This document shows positions 16,508 to 25,227 of a DNA stretch of 64,000 nt, one piece after another. Position 1 is the first letter of the stretch. Every line of letters begins with the position of its first letter. Origin of the DNA: Iamia sp963728655 (GTDB lineage Bacteria; Actinomycetota; Acidimicrobiia; Acidimicrobiales; Iamiaceae). The stretch spans positions 434,001 to 498,000 of the forward strand of contig CAVSLD010000003.1 of the NCBI GenBank assembly GCA_963728655.1, given 5' to 3'. The notes below the pieces were generated by a model that was given only the letters and a program-made list of their open reading frames with translations, searched no databases and was not told the origin of the DNA. The position numbers were made by a program, and so were the translations under genes.

Positions 16508-16620
16508 GTACCGGTGTCGGATCCGGCTGTGGGGGCGACCACGATCGACACCAGTTGGCCGCGGCCCTCGTACCGGTGTCGGACCTGGTCGCCCGGGCGA
16601 CCACGATCGACACCAGTTGG
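16508..16620 (+). repeat. Two tandem 51-base palindromic units (62-base period) downstream of guaB
   Basis: Units at 16508-16558 and 16570-16620 start GTACCGGTGTCGGA and end ATCGACACCAGTTGG. ACCGGTGTCG pairs with CGACACCAGT in each (9 of 10 bp). The second unit also has a perfect 18-base inner palindrome, TGGTCGCCCGGGCGACCA, which is decayed in the first. The architecture of outer stem, internal loop and inner stem parallels the repeats at 33 kb, whose period is also 62. Possibly a 3'-end RNA structure or a REP-like element. Confidence 0.8.
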
Positions 16621-16675
16621 ACCCGGACCGCGCCCGGGCCCGTGAACCGGGTTGGCGGGGGCGGGGCGGGCCCGC

Positions 16676-16681
16676 CAGGCT
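16676..16681 (+). promoter_or_regulatory. Candidate leaderless promoter -10 of the HAD phosphatase
   Basis: CAGGCT, 6 bases, GTG at 16688. It supports GTG 16688 over an upstream in-frame start. Confidence 0.4.
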
Positions 16682-16687
16682 CGCCCG

Positions 16688-17503
16688 GTGAGCGCCGCCC
16701 CCTCCGTCAGCCTCGTGGTCACCGACCTCGACGGCACCTTCTGGCACACCGACGACCGCATCGACCCCGCCGTCGTCGAGGCCGTCCGGGCCCTCTCCGC
16801 GCGGGAGGTCCCCCTCCTCGTCGCCACCGGGCGACGCCTCACCACCACGAGGGGTCCGCTGGCCCGGGTCGGGCTCACCCCGCCGGCCATCGTGCTCAAC
16901 GGCGCCCTGGGCGTCGACCTGGCCGACGGGGCGCGCTTCCACCGGGCGCCCTACCCCACCGACCAGGCCGTGGCCGTGCTGGCCGCCTTCCGCTCGGTGG
17001 GTCGCGACCCCGTCGTCTACATCGACCACCCCGACGTCGATGCCGTGCTCAGCGCCACGCCGTCGACCCACCCCGACCACGCCGCCGCCATCGGCGGCCC
17101 GCCCCACGACCTCGACCGGGTGGTGGCCGAGGAGGCCGTGCTCGGCTTCAGCCTGATCGGCGTGCCCCACGGTGGGTGCGTGGAGGCGGCCGAGGCGGTG
17201 GGCGACGTGGCCGAGACCCACCTCGACCGCTCCCTCGAGTTCGCCGGGATGGGCACCATCACCGTCGCTCCCCACGGCCAGTCGAAGTGGGACGGCGTGC
17301 TCGCCTTCTGCGCGGCCCGGGGCCTCGACCCCGAGCGGGTGCTGGCCCTGGGCGACGGCACCAACGACGTGGAGCTGCTCGACGGCGCCGCCGTCGCCCT
17401 CGTCCCCGAGGTGGCCCACCCCGTGGCCCTGGACCGGGCCGACCACGTGATCGGCGCGGCGGCCGACGGTGGCTGGGTCGCCGTCCTCGACCACCTCGGC
17501 TGA
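16688..17503 (+). CDS. HAD-superfamily hydrolase, Cof-type (class IIB) phosphatase
   Basis: 271 residues. HAD motif I DLDGTFW, motif II TGRR, the conserved Lys in QSKWDG and motif IV GDGTNDVELL are present. The insert between motifs II and III is the C2B cap type seen in Cof/YidA/YbiV sugar-phosphate phosphatases. The substrate is unknown. It stands between the palindromic repeats behind guaB and the convergent ABC permease. Confidence 0.9.
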   Translation: MSAAPSVSLVVTDLDGTFWHTDDRIDPAVVEAVRALSAREVPLLVATGRRLTTTRGPLARVGLTPPAIVLNGALGVDLADGARFHRAPYPTDQAVAVLAAFRSVGRDPVVYIDHPDVDAVLSATPSTHPDHAAAIGGPPHDLDRVVAEEAVLGFSLIGVPHGGCVEAAEAVGDVAETHLDRSLEFAGMGTITVAPHGQSKWDGVLAFCAARGLDPERVLALGDGTNDVELLDGAAVALVPEVAHPVALDRADHVIGAAADGGWVAVLDHLG

Positions 17504-17596
17504 GCGCGCCGGGCGACCTCTGGGCGGTCGGCGACGCCGGGGAGCTCGACCGCTCGGAGCCCTCGGCCTCCGGGCCGGCCCGGCCGCCGGGGTCGC

Positions 17597-18478
17597 TCAG
17601 ACGGTGCGGCGGTAGCGGCGGACGGCCAGGGGGGCGGCGACGCCGACGATGACCACGATCCAGACCAGGGCCTGGACCACGTAGCTGGTGCCCGACATGG
17701 TGAACACGCCGGCGTCCTGCAGGGACTGGGTGGCCTCGGGGCCGAGCATCAGCGAGCGGGCGGCGTTGATGATGATGGTCACCGGCTGGTTGGCGGCGAA
17801 GCCCTGGAGCCAGCCCGGCATCGAGTTCACCGGGACGAAGGCCGAGGAGGCGAAGGTCAGCGGGAACATGATGGGGAAGGCCACGGCCTGGGCCGCCTCG
17901 GCGTTGGGGGCCCGGAGCCCGACGTTGGCGAACACCCAGGACAGGCCGAAGGCGAAGCCGAGGACGATGAGGATGCCGAGGGCGATGGCGGGGACCGAGC
18001 CGTCGGGGCGGAAGCCCACGGCGAAGCCGACGACGAGCATCACGGCCACCACCACGCAGCTGCGGGCCAGGTCGGCGAGCGTGCGTCCGGAGAGGACCGC
18101 CAGGCGGGCCATGGGCAGCGAGCGGAAGCGCTCGATGATGCCGGTGCCGAGGTCGTCGGCCAGGCCCACCGCGGTGTTGGCCGCGCCGAACATGACGGTC
18201 TGGCCGAAGATGCCGGGCATCAGGTAGTTCACGTACGAGAGCCCGGGGATGGGGATGGCCCCGCCGAACACGTAGCGGAAGAGCAGCACGAACATCACCG
18301 GCTGCACGAAGGTGAACACGAGCAGCTGGGGCACCCGCGTGATGTGCAGCAGGTTCCGCTTGGCCATGGCCATGGTGTCGCGGTAGGCCCACGTGAGGCG
18401 GGAGGCCTCCTCGGCGGTGGAGCCGTCGGCCGGGGCGACGACGCTCGCCGGCGTGCTGGGGGCGGTCGTGGCGGTCAT
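17597..18478 (-). CDS. ABC-2 type transporter permease (DrrB-like)
   Basis: 293 residues with about six membrane segments and the ABC-2 signature region SSAFVPVNSMPGWLQGFAANQPVT. The N-terminal 45 residues are cytoplasmic. ATG at 18478 overlaps the ATPase stop (TGATG), so the pair is co-translated and forms one exporter. The DrrAB family exports drugs, lipids or glycolipids; the cargo here is unknown. The neighbouring MarR gene suggests induction by a small molecule. Confidence 0.92.
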   Translation of the reverse strand: MTATTAPSTPASVVAPADGSTAEEASRLTWAYRDTMAMAKRNLLHITRVPQLLVFTFVQPVMFVLLFRYVFGGAIPIPGLSYVNYLMPGIFGQTVMFGAANTAVGLADDLGTGIIERFRSLPMARLAVLSGRTLADLARSCVVVAVMLVVGFAVGFRPDGSVPAIALGILIVLGFAFGLSWVFANVGLRAPNAEAAQAVAFPIMFPLTFASSAFVPVNSMPGWLQGFAANQPVTIIINAARSLMLGPEATQSLQDAGVFTMSGTSYVVQALVWIVVIVGVAAPLAVRRYRRTV

Positions 18479-19503
18479 CAGCGGCCTCCGGTGGGGGCGA
18501 GGTCGGACGGGTCGGGGGCGGGAGGGGCGCCGCCGCCGTCGGGCGGTCCGTCGTCGTCGGTGGGCTCGGCCGGTCGCCCGGTGAGCGACAGGAACACGTC
18601 GTCGAGGCTGGGCTCGCGCAGGGTCATGCCGGCCACGTCGGTGCCCTGGGCGTCGAGGGCGCGGAGCACGGCGAGGGCCGAGTGGGTGCCCTCGGGGACG
18701 GTGACCCGCACCATGGTCCCGTCGCTCTCGGCACCGGGGACCACCGCGGCCACCTGGCCCACGGCCGCCGCCGCGGCGGCGTGGTCGGGGAAGGTGAGCT
18801 CGAGCACGGTGGCGCCCATCTGGGCCTTGAGCTCCTCGGAGGTGCCCTCGGCGATCACGTGGCCGTGGTCGACCACGGCGATGCGCTCGGCCAGGACGTC
18901 GGCCTCCTCGAGGTACTGCGTGGTGAGCAGCACGGTGGTGCCGCCGTCGACGAGGCCGCGGATGAGCGCCCACAGGTCGCTGCGGCTGCGGGGGTCGAGG
19001 CCGGTGGTGGGCTCGTCGAGGAACAGCACCGGCGGGCGGTGGACCAGCGAGGCGGCCAGGTCGAGCCGGCGGCGCATGCCACCCGAGAAGGTCTTGAGGG
19101 GGCGGTCGGCGGCGTGGCCCAGGTCGAAGGCGTCCAGCAGCTCGTCGGCCCGGGCCCGGAGGCCGGAGCGGCGCTGGTGGGTGAGGCGCCCGACCAGCTC
19201 GAGGTTCTCCCGGGCGGTGAGCTGCTCGTCGACCGCGGCGTACTGGCCGGCCAGGCCGATGACCCGGCGCACGGCGTCGGCCTGGGTCGCCACGTCGAGG
19301 CCCAGGACGCGGGCCTCGCCCTCGTCGGGGGCGAGGATGGTGGTCAGCACCCGCACGGTGGTGGTCTTGCCCGCGCCGTTGGGGCCCAGCAGCCCGTAGA
19401 CGGTGCCGGGGCGGACCCGGAGGTCGACCCCGTCGAGGGCGACGACCTCGCCGAAGCGCTTGGTGAGGCCGGAGACCTCGATGGCCGGTTGCTCGGAGGA
19501 CAT
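18478..19503 (-). CDS. ABC transporter ATP-binding protein (DrrA-like)
   Basis: 341 residues. Walker A GPNGAGKTT, Q-loop, signature FSGGMRRRLDLA, Walker B VLFLDEPTTGLD and the H-loop region TTQYLEEAD are intact. The C-terminal extension of about 110 residues with LREPSLDDVFLSLTG is typical of DrrA-type drug or lipid exporters. ATG at 19503 is chosen; a longer frame would run into the promoter and operator zone. It is paired with the permease downstream and divergent from the MarR gene. Confidence 0.94.
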   Translation of the reverse strand: MSSEQPAIEVSGLTKRFGEVVALDGVDLRVRPGTVYGLLGPNGAGKTTTVRVLTTILAPDEGEARVLGLDVATQADAVRRVIGLAGQYAAVDEQLTARENLELVGRLTHQRRSGLRARADELLDAFDLGHAADRPLKTFSGGMRRRLDLAASLVHRPPVLFLDEPTTGLDPRSRSDLWALIRGLVDGGTTVLLTTQYLEEADVLAERIAVVDHGHVIAEGTSEELKAQMGATVLELTFPDHAAAAAAVGQVAAVVPGAESDGTMVRVTVPEGTHSALAVLRALDAQGTDVAGMTLREPSLDDVFLSLTGRPAEPTDDDGPPDGGGAPPAPDPSDLAPTGGR

Positions 19504-19611
19504 GGGGGCGACGTTCGCGCCTTCGTTGATATGAGTCAAGGGTTGATGCGTCACAACGGTTGTGTAGGATCAACCGTGAGGACCCGACGACCGCCGAGGA
19601 GGAGCCCTGCC
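19504..19611. promoter_or_regulatory. Divergent promoter and MarR operator cluster
   Basis: An AT-richer gap with nested palindromes built from TTGAT/ATCAA and GTTG/CAAC halves. They are TTGATATGAGTCAA (19526-19539), GTTGATGCGTCACAAC (19542-19557), CACAAC-G-GTTGTG (19552-19564), and GGTTGAT (19541-19547) against ATCAACC (19569-19575). TAGGAT at 19565-19570 can serve the MarR gene. On the other strand TTGTGA and CATATC lie about 17 bases apart and can serve the exporter. Operators overlap both promoters, as expected for autoregulation plus repression of the exporter. Confidence 0.65.
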
Positions 19612-20175
19612 GTGGCCGCCGCTGCCGATCCCCGCCCGGACGCCGCCGACGCCGCCCGCGCCGCCTGGGCCACGATCTCCCACCTCTTCATGCAGTCGGC
19701 CGGGCGCTTCGAGGGCATCGCCTCCTCCCTGGGCCTGGCCCACACCGACCTCGGCGCCCTGCTCCACCTCGACCCCGACGCCGCCCCCTCGCAGGGCGAG
19801 CTGGCCGAGCACTGGGGCTGCGACGCCTCCTGGGTGACGGCCAAGGTCGACACCCTCGAGGCCTCCGGCCTGGTCACCCGCGTGCCCGACAGCCGGGACC
19901 GGCGCCGCAAGACGGTGGTGATCACCGACGAGGGTCGCCGCACCCAGACCGCCGCCCTGGCCCGCCTCTACGAGCCGCCCGAGGCCCTCACCGCCCTCGA
20001 CGACGACGACCTCGTCACCCTGGCCGACGTGCTGGGCCGGGTGGAGGTCGACGAGGACCGCGGGCCCCCGGCCGGACGGGGCCGGGGCCGCATGGGCGGT
20101 CCGCCCAAGGTCGTGGCCGCCTTCGCCCGGGCCCAGCACGCCCGCCACGCGGCCCCGGCCCGCGGCGACGCCTGA
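19612..20175 (+). CDS. MarR-family transcriptional regulator
   Basis: 187 residues with the winged-helix core: SQGELAEHWGCDASWVTAKVDTLEASGLVTRVPDSRDRRRKTVVITDEGR, containing the DxRxR wing motif of MarR. Helices on either side would form the dimer. GTG at 19612 is preceded by the strong ribosome-binding site GAGGAGGAG at 7 bases. An alternative leaderless GTG at 19576, 5 bases after TAGGAT, would add 12 basic residues. It likely represses itself and the divergent DrrAB-like exporter. Confidence 0.9.
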   Translation: MAAAADPRPDAADAARAAWATISHLFMQSAGRFEGIASSLGLAHTDLGALLHLDPDAAPSQGELAEHWGCDASWVTAKVDTLEASGLVTRVPDSRDRRRKTVVITDEGRRTQTAALARLYEPPEALTALDDDDLVTLADVLGRVEVDEDRGPPAGRGRGRMGGPPKVVAAFARAQHARHAAPARGDA

Positions 20176-20214
20176 CCACCGCACCTGCGGACCGCCCCGA
20201 CGGGTGGCGGGCCC

Positions 20215-21165
20215 TCAGGCGTCGGCCGACGCGGCCGCGAGGGCGGCGTCGAGACGGGCGTCCTCACGGGCCTGGCGCCGGGCCTCGTCGCGCATCCACG
20301 ACGCGGCCACGACGATCACCAGGGCCACGCCCCACACCTCGCCGAGGCCCCACAGGGCACTGGCCGCCAGGCGCTGGTCGGCGGCGAGGGTGCTCCCCCA
20401 CGAGGCGCCCAGGGGCACGAACACCCCGGCGCCGAGGGGCGAGTCGGCCCCGCCCTGGAGGGCCAGGCCGAGGATGGCGTGGAACGGGACGGTCATCACC
20501 ACCGCGAGGAGGCGGACCGCGTGGCCCACCCGTCGTCGCCCCTGGTCGACGGCCAGCACCGACCAGCAGAACAGGAACCCGGCGGCCAGGAAGTGGAGGT
20601 GCACGGCGGTGTGCACGGTGTCGTTGCGGATCGACACGTCGAACAGCGGTGAGAAGTAGAGGGCGAAGAGGCTGAGGCTGAACAGCGACCAGGCCACCAG
20701 GGGGTGCGACAGCACCCGGGCCACCGGGTGGTTGAGGAGGTGCAGGAGGGCCACCTGCCCGCCGCGGGGCAGGCCCTGCAGGGCCAGGGTGATGGGGGCC
20801 CCGAGGGCGAGGAACAGGGGGGCGACCATGCCCAGCAGCAGGTGCTGGAGCATGTGCAGGCTGAGCAGCGAGGTGTCGTAGCGGGCCAGCCCGAGCTGGG
20901 TGGCCACGACGACGGTGACCACCCCCGCACCCCACGCCAGGCTCCGCCCCACCGCCCAGGGGCGGTCCGGGTGACGCCGCGCCCGGGCGCGGACGAGCCA
21001 GGCGTAGCCGCCGGCGAGCAGCACCGTGAGCAGGAGGAAGGCGGGATCGACCGCCGGCGCCGCCAGGGAGCCGGCCGAGGGGGCGGCGAGCGCGACCACG
21101 GTGCCTGCGAACCTACCCCCCTCCCCTGCGGACCATCGATGCGCAGCAGCCGTCCGGTCCGACAT
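20215..21165 (-). CDS. CtaG-type cytochrome c oxidase assembly factor (copper insertion)
   Basis: 316 residues with about seven membrane helices. The motifs HMLQHLLLGMVAPLFLALGAPITL, HAVHLHFLAAGFLFCW-like (VHLHFLAAGFLFCWSV) and VPFHAILGLAL carry the conserved His residues of the caa3_CtaG family, needed for making aa3 oxidase. It is divergent from ctaE, which fits. ATG at 21165 follows TATCGT by 14 bases; GTG at 21099, 10 bases after TAGGTT, is a reasonable alternative that would remove 22 non-conserved-looking residues. Confidence 0.88.
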   Translation of the reverse strand: MSDRTAAAHRWSAGEGGRFAGTVVALAAPSAGSLAAPAVDPAFLLLTVLLAGGYAWLVRARARRHPDRPWAVGRSLAWGAGVVTVVVATQLGLARYDTSLLSLHMLQHLLLGMVAPLFLALGAPITLALQGLPRGGQVALLHLLNHPVARVLSHPLVAWSLFSLSLFALYFSPLFDVSIRNDTVHTAVHLHFLAAGFLFCWSVLAVDQGRRRVGHAVRLLAVVMTVPFHAILGLALQGGADSPLGAGVFVPLGASWGSTLAADQRLAASALWGLGEVWGVALVIVVAASWMRDEARRQAREDARLDAALAAASADA

Positions 21166-21195
21166 GGGGGCGCAGCCACACGATAGGAAGTGTCC

Positions 21196-21831
21196 ATGCC
21201 GGGCGTCGACACCGCGACGGGACCGACCGGAGGTGGCCCGGCGGCGCCCCACCCGGGCCGCATGGCCTCACCGGGCCGCGACGTCCCCGGCCGGCCGTCG
21301 ATCCTCGGGGTCGGGGTGGTGGTGTGGCTGGCGTCGGAGCTCATGTTCTTCGCCGGCCTGTTCGGCTCCCACTTCTTCCTCGGCTCGACCACCGACGTGT
21401 GGCCGCCCGCCGACGTGGACCTCGACGTCCCCCGCGCCCTGCTCGCCACCCTCGTCCTCATCGCCTCGAGCGGCACCATGCACATGGCCGTGGTCGCCAG
21501 CGAGCGCCGCGACAGGCGGGGCGTGGTGCGCTGGTTGGCCGTCACGGCCACCCTCGGCGCCCTCTTCCTGGCCAACCTCATCCAGGAGTGGACGACCCTC
21601 GCCTTCTCGATCGACACCCACGCCTACGGCACGACCTTCTACCTGATGACCGGCTTCCACGGCCTCCACGTGTTCGGCGGCCTGCTCTTCATGCTCGGCG
21701 TGGTCGCCCTCATCACGGGGCGCGACACCGAGGCGCCCCCGGGCCCTCCCGTCGCCGTCGTCGGCTACTACTGGCACTTCGTCGACGTCGTGTGGATCGC
21801 CATGTTCGCCACCCTGTACCTGCTCGACTGA
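21196..21831 (+). CDS. ctaE: Cytochrome c oxidase subunit III
   Basis: 211 residues and five membrane segments. ASELMFFAGLFGSHFF carries the conserved Glu of subunit III, with GFHGLHVFGGL and the C-terminal YYWHFVDVVWIAMFATLYLL. The ATG at 21196 has AGGAAG five bases upstream. It opens the ctaE-qcrC-qcrA-qcrB operon, the actinobacterial order that encodes the bcc-aa3 supercomplex; subunits I, II and IV are on the opposite strand at 26-29 kb. Confidence 0.96.
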   Translation: MPGVDTATGPTGGGPAAPHPGRMASPGRDVPGRPSILGVGVVVWLASELMFFAGLFGSHFFLGSTTDVWPPADVDLDVPRALLATLVLIASSGTMHMAVVASERRDRRGVVRWLAVTATLGALFLANLIQEWTTLAFSIDTHAYGTTFYLMTGFHGLHVFGGLLFMLGVVALITGRDTEAPPGPPVAVVGYYWHFVDVVWIAMFATLYLLD

Positions 21832-21833
21832 TC

Positions 21834-22769
21834 GTGGCCGCCGTCCCCGCCACCGCTCCCGCCCGTCGCCGCCGCGCCCGTCGCCTCCTGCCCGTGCTGG
21901 GTGCCCTCGCCGGCGCCGCGGTGGTCGTCGCCCTCTCGGCCCCGTCCGACGCCGCGCCCCACGCCGCGCCGGCGGCGCAGTCGTCCCCGACCGACGCCGA
22001 GCTCGTCGCCCAGGGGCGCACCCTGTTCGAGACCAGCTGCGTCAGCTGCCACGGCGACCAGGGCCAGGGCCTCCGGGCCCCCGACGGCGCCCTGCGGGGA
22101 CCGTCGCTCGAGAGCGCCGGCGAGGCCGGGGCCTACTTCCAGGTCAGCACCGGGCGGATGCCCCTGGCCGACCCCTCGCGCCCGCCCGAGGCCAAGGAGC
22201 CGGCCTTCTCGCCCGAGGAGATCGACGCCCTGGTCGCCTTCGTGGGCACCCTCGGCGACGGGCCGGCCCTGCCCGACATCGACCTCAGCGCCGGCGACGA
22301 GGCCGTGGGCGGCGAGCTGTACCGGGAGAACTGCCAGGCCTGCCACTCGGCCACCGGGGCCGGTGGGGCCCTGAGCTACGGCCGGGCCGCCCCGTCGCTC
22401 AGCACCGTCGAGCCCCTGCAGCTCGGGGGCGCGGTGCGCTCGGGCCCGGGCCAGATGCCCCGCTTCGGCGACGACATCATCGATCCCCAGGACCTCGACG
22501 ACATCGCCCGCTACGTGGAGTACCTCCAGGAGCCCGACGACGCCGGCGGCCTCGCCCTCGGCCGCCTGGGTCCCATCCCCGAGGGGATGATGATCTGGAT
22601 CGGGGGGCTGGGCACCCTCCTCGTCGCCGCCTACTTCATGGGCTTCCGTCGGGCCAACACCCCGCGGGTCGACCCCATCCCCCCGGGCGAGGAGCCCGAC
22701 CCGCCGCCGGCCCCGAGCACCGCGACCCACGGGACCACGCCCGATCCCCCCGAGGAGGGCTCCTCGTGA
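21834..22769 (+). CDS. qcrC: Ubiquinol/menaquinol-cytochrome c reductase dihaem cytochrome c subunit
   Basis: 311 residues. An N-terminal signal anchor leads two class I cytochrome c domains with haem sites CVSCH (about residue 65) and CQACH (about 166), axial Met in GRMPLAD and GQMPRFG. A C-terminal membrane anchor (MMIWIGGLGTLLVAAYFMGF) and Pro-rich tail follow. This dihaem QcrC replaces the soluble cytochrome c that links complexes III and IV in other bacteria. GTG at 21834 is three bases after ctaE; the stop overlaps qcrA (GTGA). Confidence 0.95.
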   Translation: MAAVPATAPARRRRARRLLPVLGALAGAAVVVALSAPSDAAPHAAPAAQSSPTDAELVAQGRTLFETSCVSCHGDQGQGLRAPDGALRGPSLESAGEAGAYFQVSTGRMPLADPSRPPEAKEPAFSPEEIDALVAFVGTLGDGPALPDIDLSAGDEAVGGELYRENCQACHSATGAGGALSYGRAAPSLSTVEPLQLGGAVRSGPGQMPRFGDDIIDPQDLDDIARYVEYLQEPDDAGGLALGRLGPIPEGMMIWIGGLGTLLVAAYFMGFRRANTPRVDPIPPGEEPDPPPAPSTATHGTTPDPPEEGSS

Positions 22770-23773
22770 GCGCCGACGACGTGAGCGCCGACGACGCCGA
22801 CACCCCCGGCGGGCCCACCGCCCAGGGGTCGGGCTGCCTGGGCTGCCCCGGCCCCGAGGCCGCGGCGCGCGCCGAGGCCGAGCGGATCGCCCGCGAGCAG
22901 GAGTCCCGCCGGGCCGAGCTGGCCGTCGCCACCGGCTTCCTCATCTCCACCGCGTCGGCCATCGCCCTCGGCATCGTCTACTGGGCCGGGGGCCAGACCC
23001 AGCTGGAGGGCCTCTTCCTGGCCACCGCGCTGGCCGGGCTGGGCGTCGGCTTCGTGCTCTGGTCCAAGCGGTTCATGCCCCACGAGCCGGTGGTCGAGGC
23101 CCGCCACCCCATCGCCTCCACCGAGGACGAGGTCGATGCCTTCCGCGAGGAGTTCGAGCAGGGCGAGAACATCCTCACCCGGCGCAAGCTCCTGTCACGG
23201 TCGGCCGGCGCCGCCGTCGTGGCCCTCGGGGCGGCGCTGCTGTTCCCCATCCGCTCGCTCGGCCCCCGGCCCGGCAAGGGCCTGAAGACCACGCCCTTCC
23301 GCTCCGGGGTCCACGTGGTCACCGCCGACAACACCCGGGTGAAGCCGGCCGACATCAACGTCAACGGCGTGCTCACGGTGTTCCCCGAGGTCCCCCAGAA
23401 CACCGACGCCGAGGGCGAGGACGCCCAGCCCGCGGCCCAGGCCGACGCAGCCACCCTCCTGATCAAGCCCAGCCAGGACATCTCGCCGGTCGACGGCCGG
23501 GAGGACTGGACCCAGGACGGGATCATCGCCTACTCCAAGATCTGCACCCACGTGGGCTGCCCGGTGGGCCTCTACGAGGCCCAGGAGCACCTGCTGCTGT
23601 GCCCGTGCCACCAGTCGACCTTCGACGTGCTCGACGGGGCCGAGGTGATCTTCGGACCGGCCGGCCGACCTCTGCCCCAGCTCCCGATCGGGCTCGACGA
23701 CGAGGGCTACCTCATCGCCCTCGACGACTTCTCGAGCCCCACCGGGCCCGGCTTCTGGGACCGGGACCGCTGA
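22766..23773 (+). CDS. qcrA: Rieske iron-sulfur subunit of the cytochrome bc complex
   Basis: 335 residues. Two membrane segments near the N-terminus (about 55-95), a third after RRKLLSRSAG (about 150-170), then the Rieske fold with 2Fe-2S ligands in CTHVGC and CPCHQS. This three-helix form is the actinobacterial QcrA. It is coupled to qcrC by GTGA and to qcrB by TGATG overlaps. An additional Cys pair, GCLGCPG, sits near residue 25 in the cytoplasmic tail; its role is unknown. Confidence 0.96.
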   Translation: MSADDVSADDADTPGGPTAQGSGCLGCPGPEAAARAEAERIAREQESRRAELAVATGFLISTASAIALGIVYWAGGQTQLEGLFLATALAGLGVGFVLWSKRFMPHEPVVEARHPIASTEDEVDAFREEFEQGENILTRRKLLSRSAGAAVVALGAALLFPIRSLGPRPGKGLKTTPFRSGVHVVTADNTRVKPADINVNGVLTVFPEVPQNTDAEGEDAQPAAQADAATLLIKPSQDISPVDGREDWTQDGIIAYSKICTHVGCPVGLYEAQEHLLLCPCHQSTFDVLDGAEVIFGPAGRPLPQLPIGLDDEGYLIALDDFSSPTGPGFWDRDR

Positions 23774-25227
23774 TGGCCCGCGACCGGCTCATCACCCGAC
23801 GGGTGGCCCGGTGGCTCGACCAGCGCACCGGGTCGGCCAAGTTCGCCCGCACCGCCCTGGGCAAGGTCTTCCCCGACCACTGGTCGTTCCTGATCGGCGA
23901 GATCGCCCTCTACTCGTTCCTGGTCCTGCTGGCCACCGGCGTGTACCTCACCTTCTTCTTCGACCCGAGCGTCGAGGAGATCGTCTACGAGGGGAGCTAC
24001 GCCCCGCTCCAGGGCGTCACCATGTCCCAGGCCTACAGCTCGGCCCTCGACATCAGCTTCGACGTCCGGGCCGGCCTGGTGATGCGCCAGATGCACCACT
24101 GGGCCGCCCTGCTGTTCCTCGCCGCCATCGTCGTGCACCTGATGCGGATCTTCTTCACCGGCGCCTTCCGACGACCCCGCGAGCTCAACTGGATGGTGGG
24201 CATCACCCTGCTCATCCTGGCCATCTTCAACGGCTTCGCCGGGTACTCGCTCCTCGACGACCAGCTGTCGGGCACGGGCCTGCGCATCGCCTACTCGATC
24301 ACCCTGTCGATCCCGCTGATCGGGACGTGGATCGCCTCGTTCCTCTTCGGCGGCGAGTACCCCGGCCCCGACATCATCAACCGGCTCTACGTCATCCACA
24401 TCCTCCTGCTCCCCGCGGCCATCGTGGGCCTCCTCGTGCTGCACCTCGGGCTGGTGGTGCGCCACAAGCACACCCAGTTCGGCGGCCGGGGGCGCACCGA
24501 GAAGAACGTGGTGGGCGAGCCCGTGTGGCCCCGCTTCGCGTTCAAGTCGATCGGGCTCATGTTGCTGACGGCATCCATGACCGCGGCGCTGGGCGGCCTG
24601 GCCCAGATCAACCCGGTCTGGCTCTACGGGCCCTACAAGGTCTCCAACGTCTCCTCCGCCTCCCAGCCCGACTGGTACATGGCGTGGCTCGACGGCGCCC
24701 TCCGCGTGTTCCCCGGGTGGGAGACCCGGGTGGCCGGCTTCGAGATCCCGGGCCCCTTCTACGCCGGTGTGCTGCTGGCCAGCATCACCTTCGGCCTGCT
24801 CTACGCCTGGCCCTTCCTGGAGTCGAAGTTCACCTCCGACCACCTCGAGCACCACCTGCTCGACCGGCCCCGCAACCGTCCGGTGCGCACCTGCATGGGC
24901 GTGGCCACCCTGGTCTTCTACGCCCTGCTCACGCTCTCGGGCTCCACCGACGTGCTGGCCACGACCTTCGGCCTGTCGGTGAACGTCGTGCTCGTCTCGT
25001 GCCGCGTCGCCCTCATCGTGGTGCCCCCCATCGCCGCCCTGGTCACCTACCGCCTGTGCCGCGAGCTCCAGCTGCGCGACGAGGACGCCGGGCTGGCCCC
25101 GCCGGAGCGGCCCCGCATCCGCTGGGAGCTGCTGCAGTTCTGGGAGTGGCGCGACCGCCGCAAGCAGGCCAAGGCGGCCCTGGCCCGCGACGACGCCGGC
25201 GCCGGGGCCTCCACCGCCGTCGACTGA
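23773..25227 (+). CDS. qcrB: Cytochrome b subunit of the cytochrome bc complex
   Basis: 484 residues. The haem b ligand His pairs sit in HHWAALLF...HLMR and in HILLLP...HLGLVVRHKH, and the quinone-site PDWY motif is in SQPDWYMAWL. Eight or nine helices and a C-terminal extension rich in charged residues (from about 430) are as in actinobacterial QcrB. It oxidises menaquinol and passes electrons to QcrA and haem b. ATG at 23773 overlaps the qcrA stop, and its own stop overlaps the ankyrin gene start. Confidence 0.96.
   Translation: MARDRLITRRVARWLDQRTGSAKFARTALGKVFPDHWSFLIGEIALYSFLVLLATGVYLTFFFDPSVEEIVYEGSYAPLQGVTMSQAYSSALDISFDVRAGLVMRQMHHWAALLFLAAIVVHLMRIFFTGAFRRPRELNWMVGITLLILAIFNGFAGYSLLDDQLSGTGLRIAYSITLSIPLIGTWIASFLFGGEYPGPDIINRLYVIHILLLPAAIVGLLVLHLGLVVRHKHTQFGGRGRTEKNVVGEPVWPRFAFKSIGLMLLTASMTAALGGLAQINPVWLYGPYKVSNVSSASQPDWYMAWLDGALRVFPGWETRVAGFEIPGPFYAGVLLASITFGLLYAWPFLESKFTSDHLEHHLLDRPRNRPVRTCMGVATLVFYALLTLSGSTDVLATTFGLSVNVVLVSCRVALIVVPPIAALVTYRLCRELQLRDEDAGLAPPERPRIRWELLQFWEWRDRRKQAKAALARDDAGAGASTAVD

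Noticed and set aside
14272..16899. Minus-strand open frame of 875 codons over guaB
   Set aside because: Antisense to guaB, whose protein is unmistakable. The translation has no domain and arises from codon bias.
18682..19575. An N-terminal extension of the MarR protein through the upstream open frame
   Set aside because: It is antisense to the ABC ATPase and crosses the operator region; the winged-helix domain starts well inside.
19565..19576. Leaderless GTG at 19576 as the MarR start
   Set aside because: Spacing is only 5 bases and a much stronger ribosome-binding site precedes GTG 19612; kept only as an alternative.
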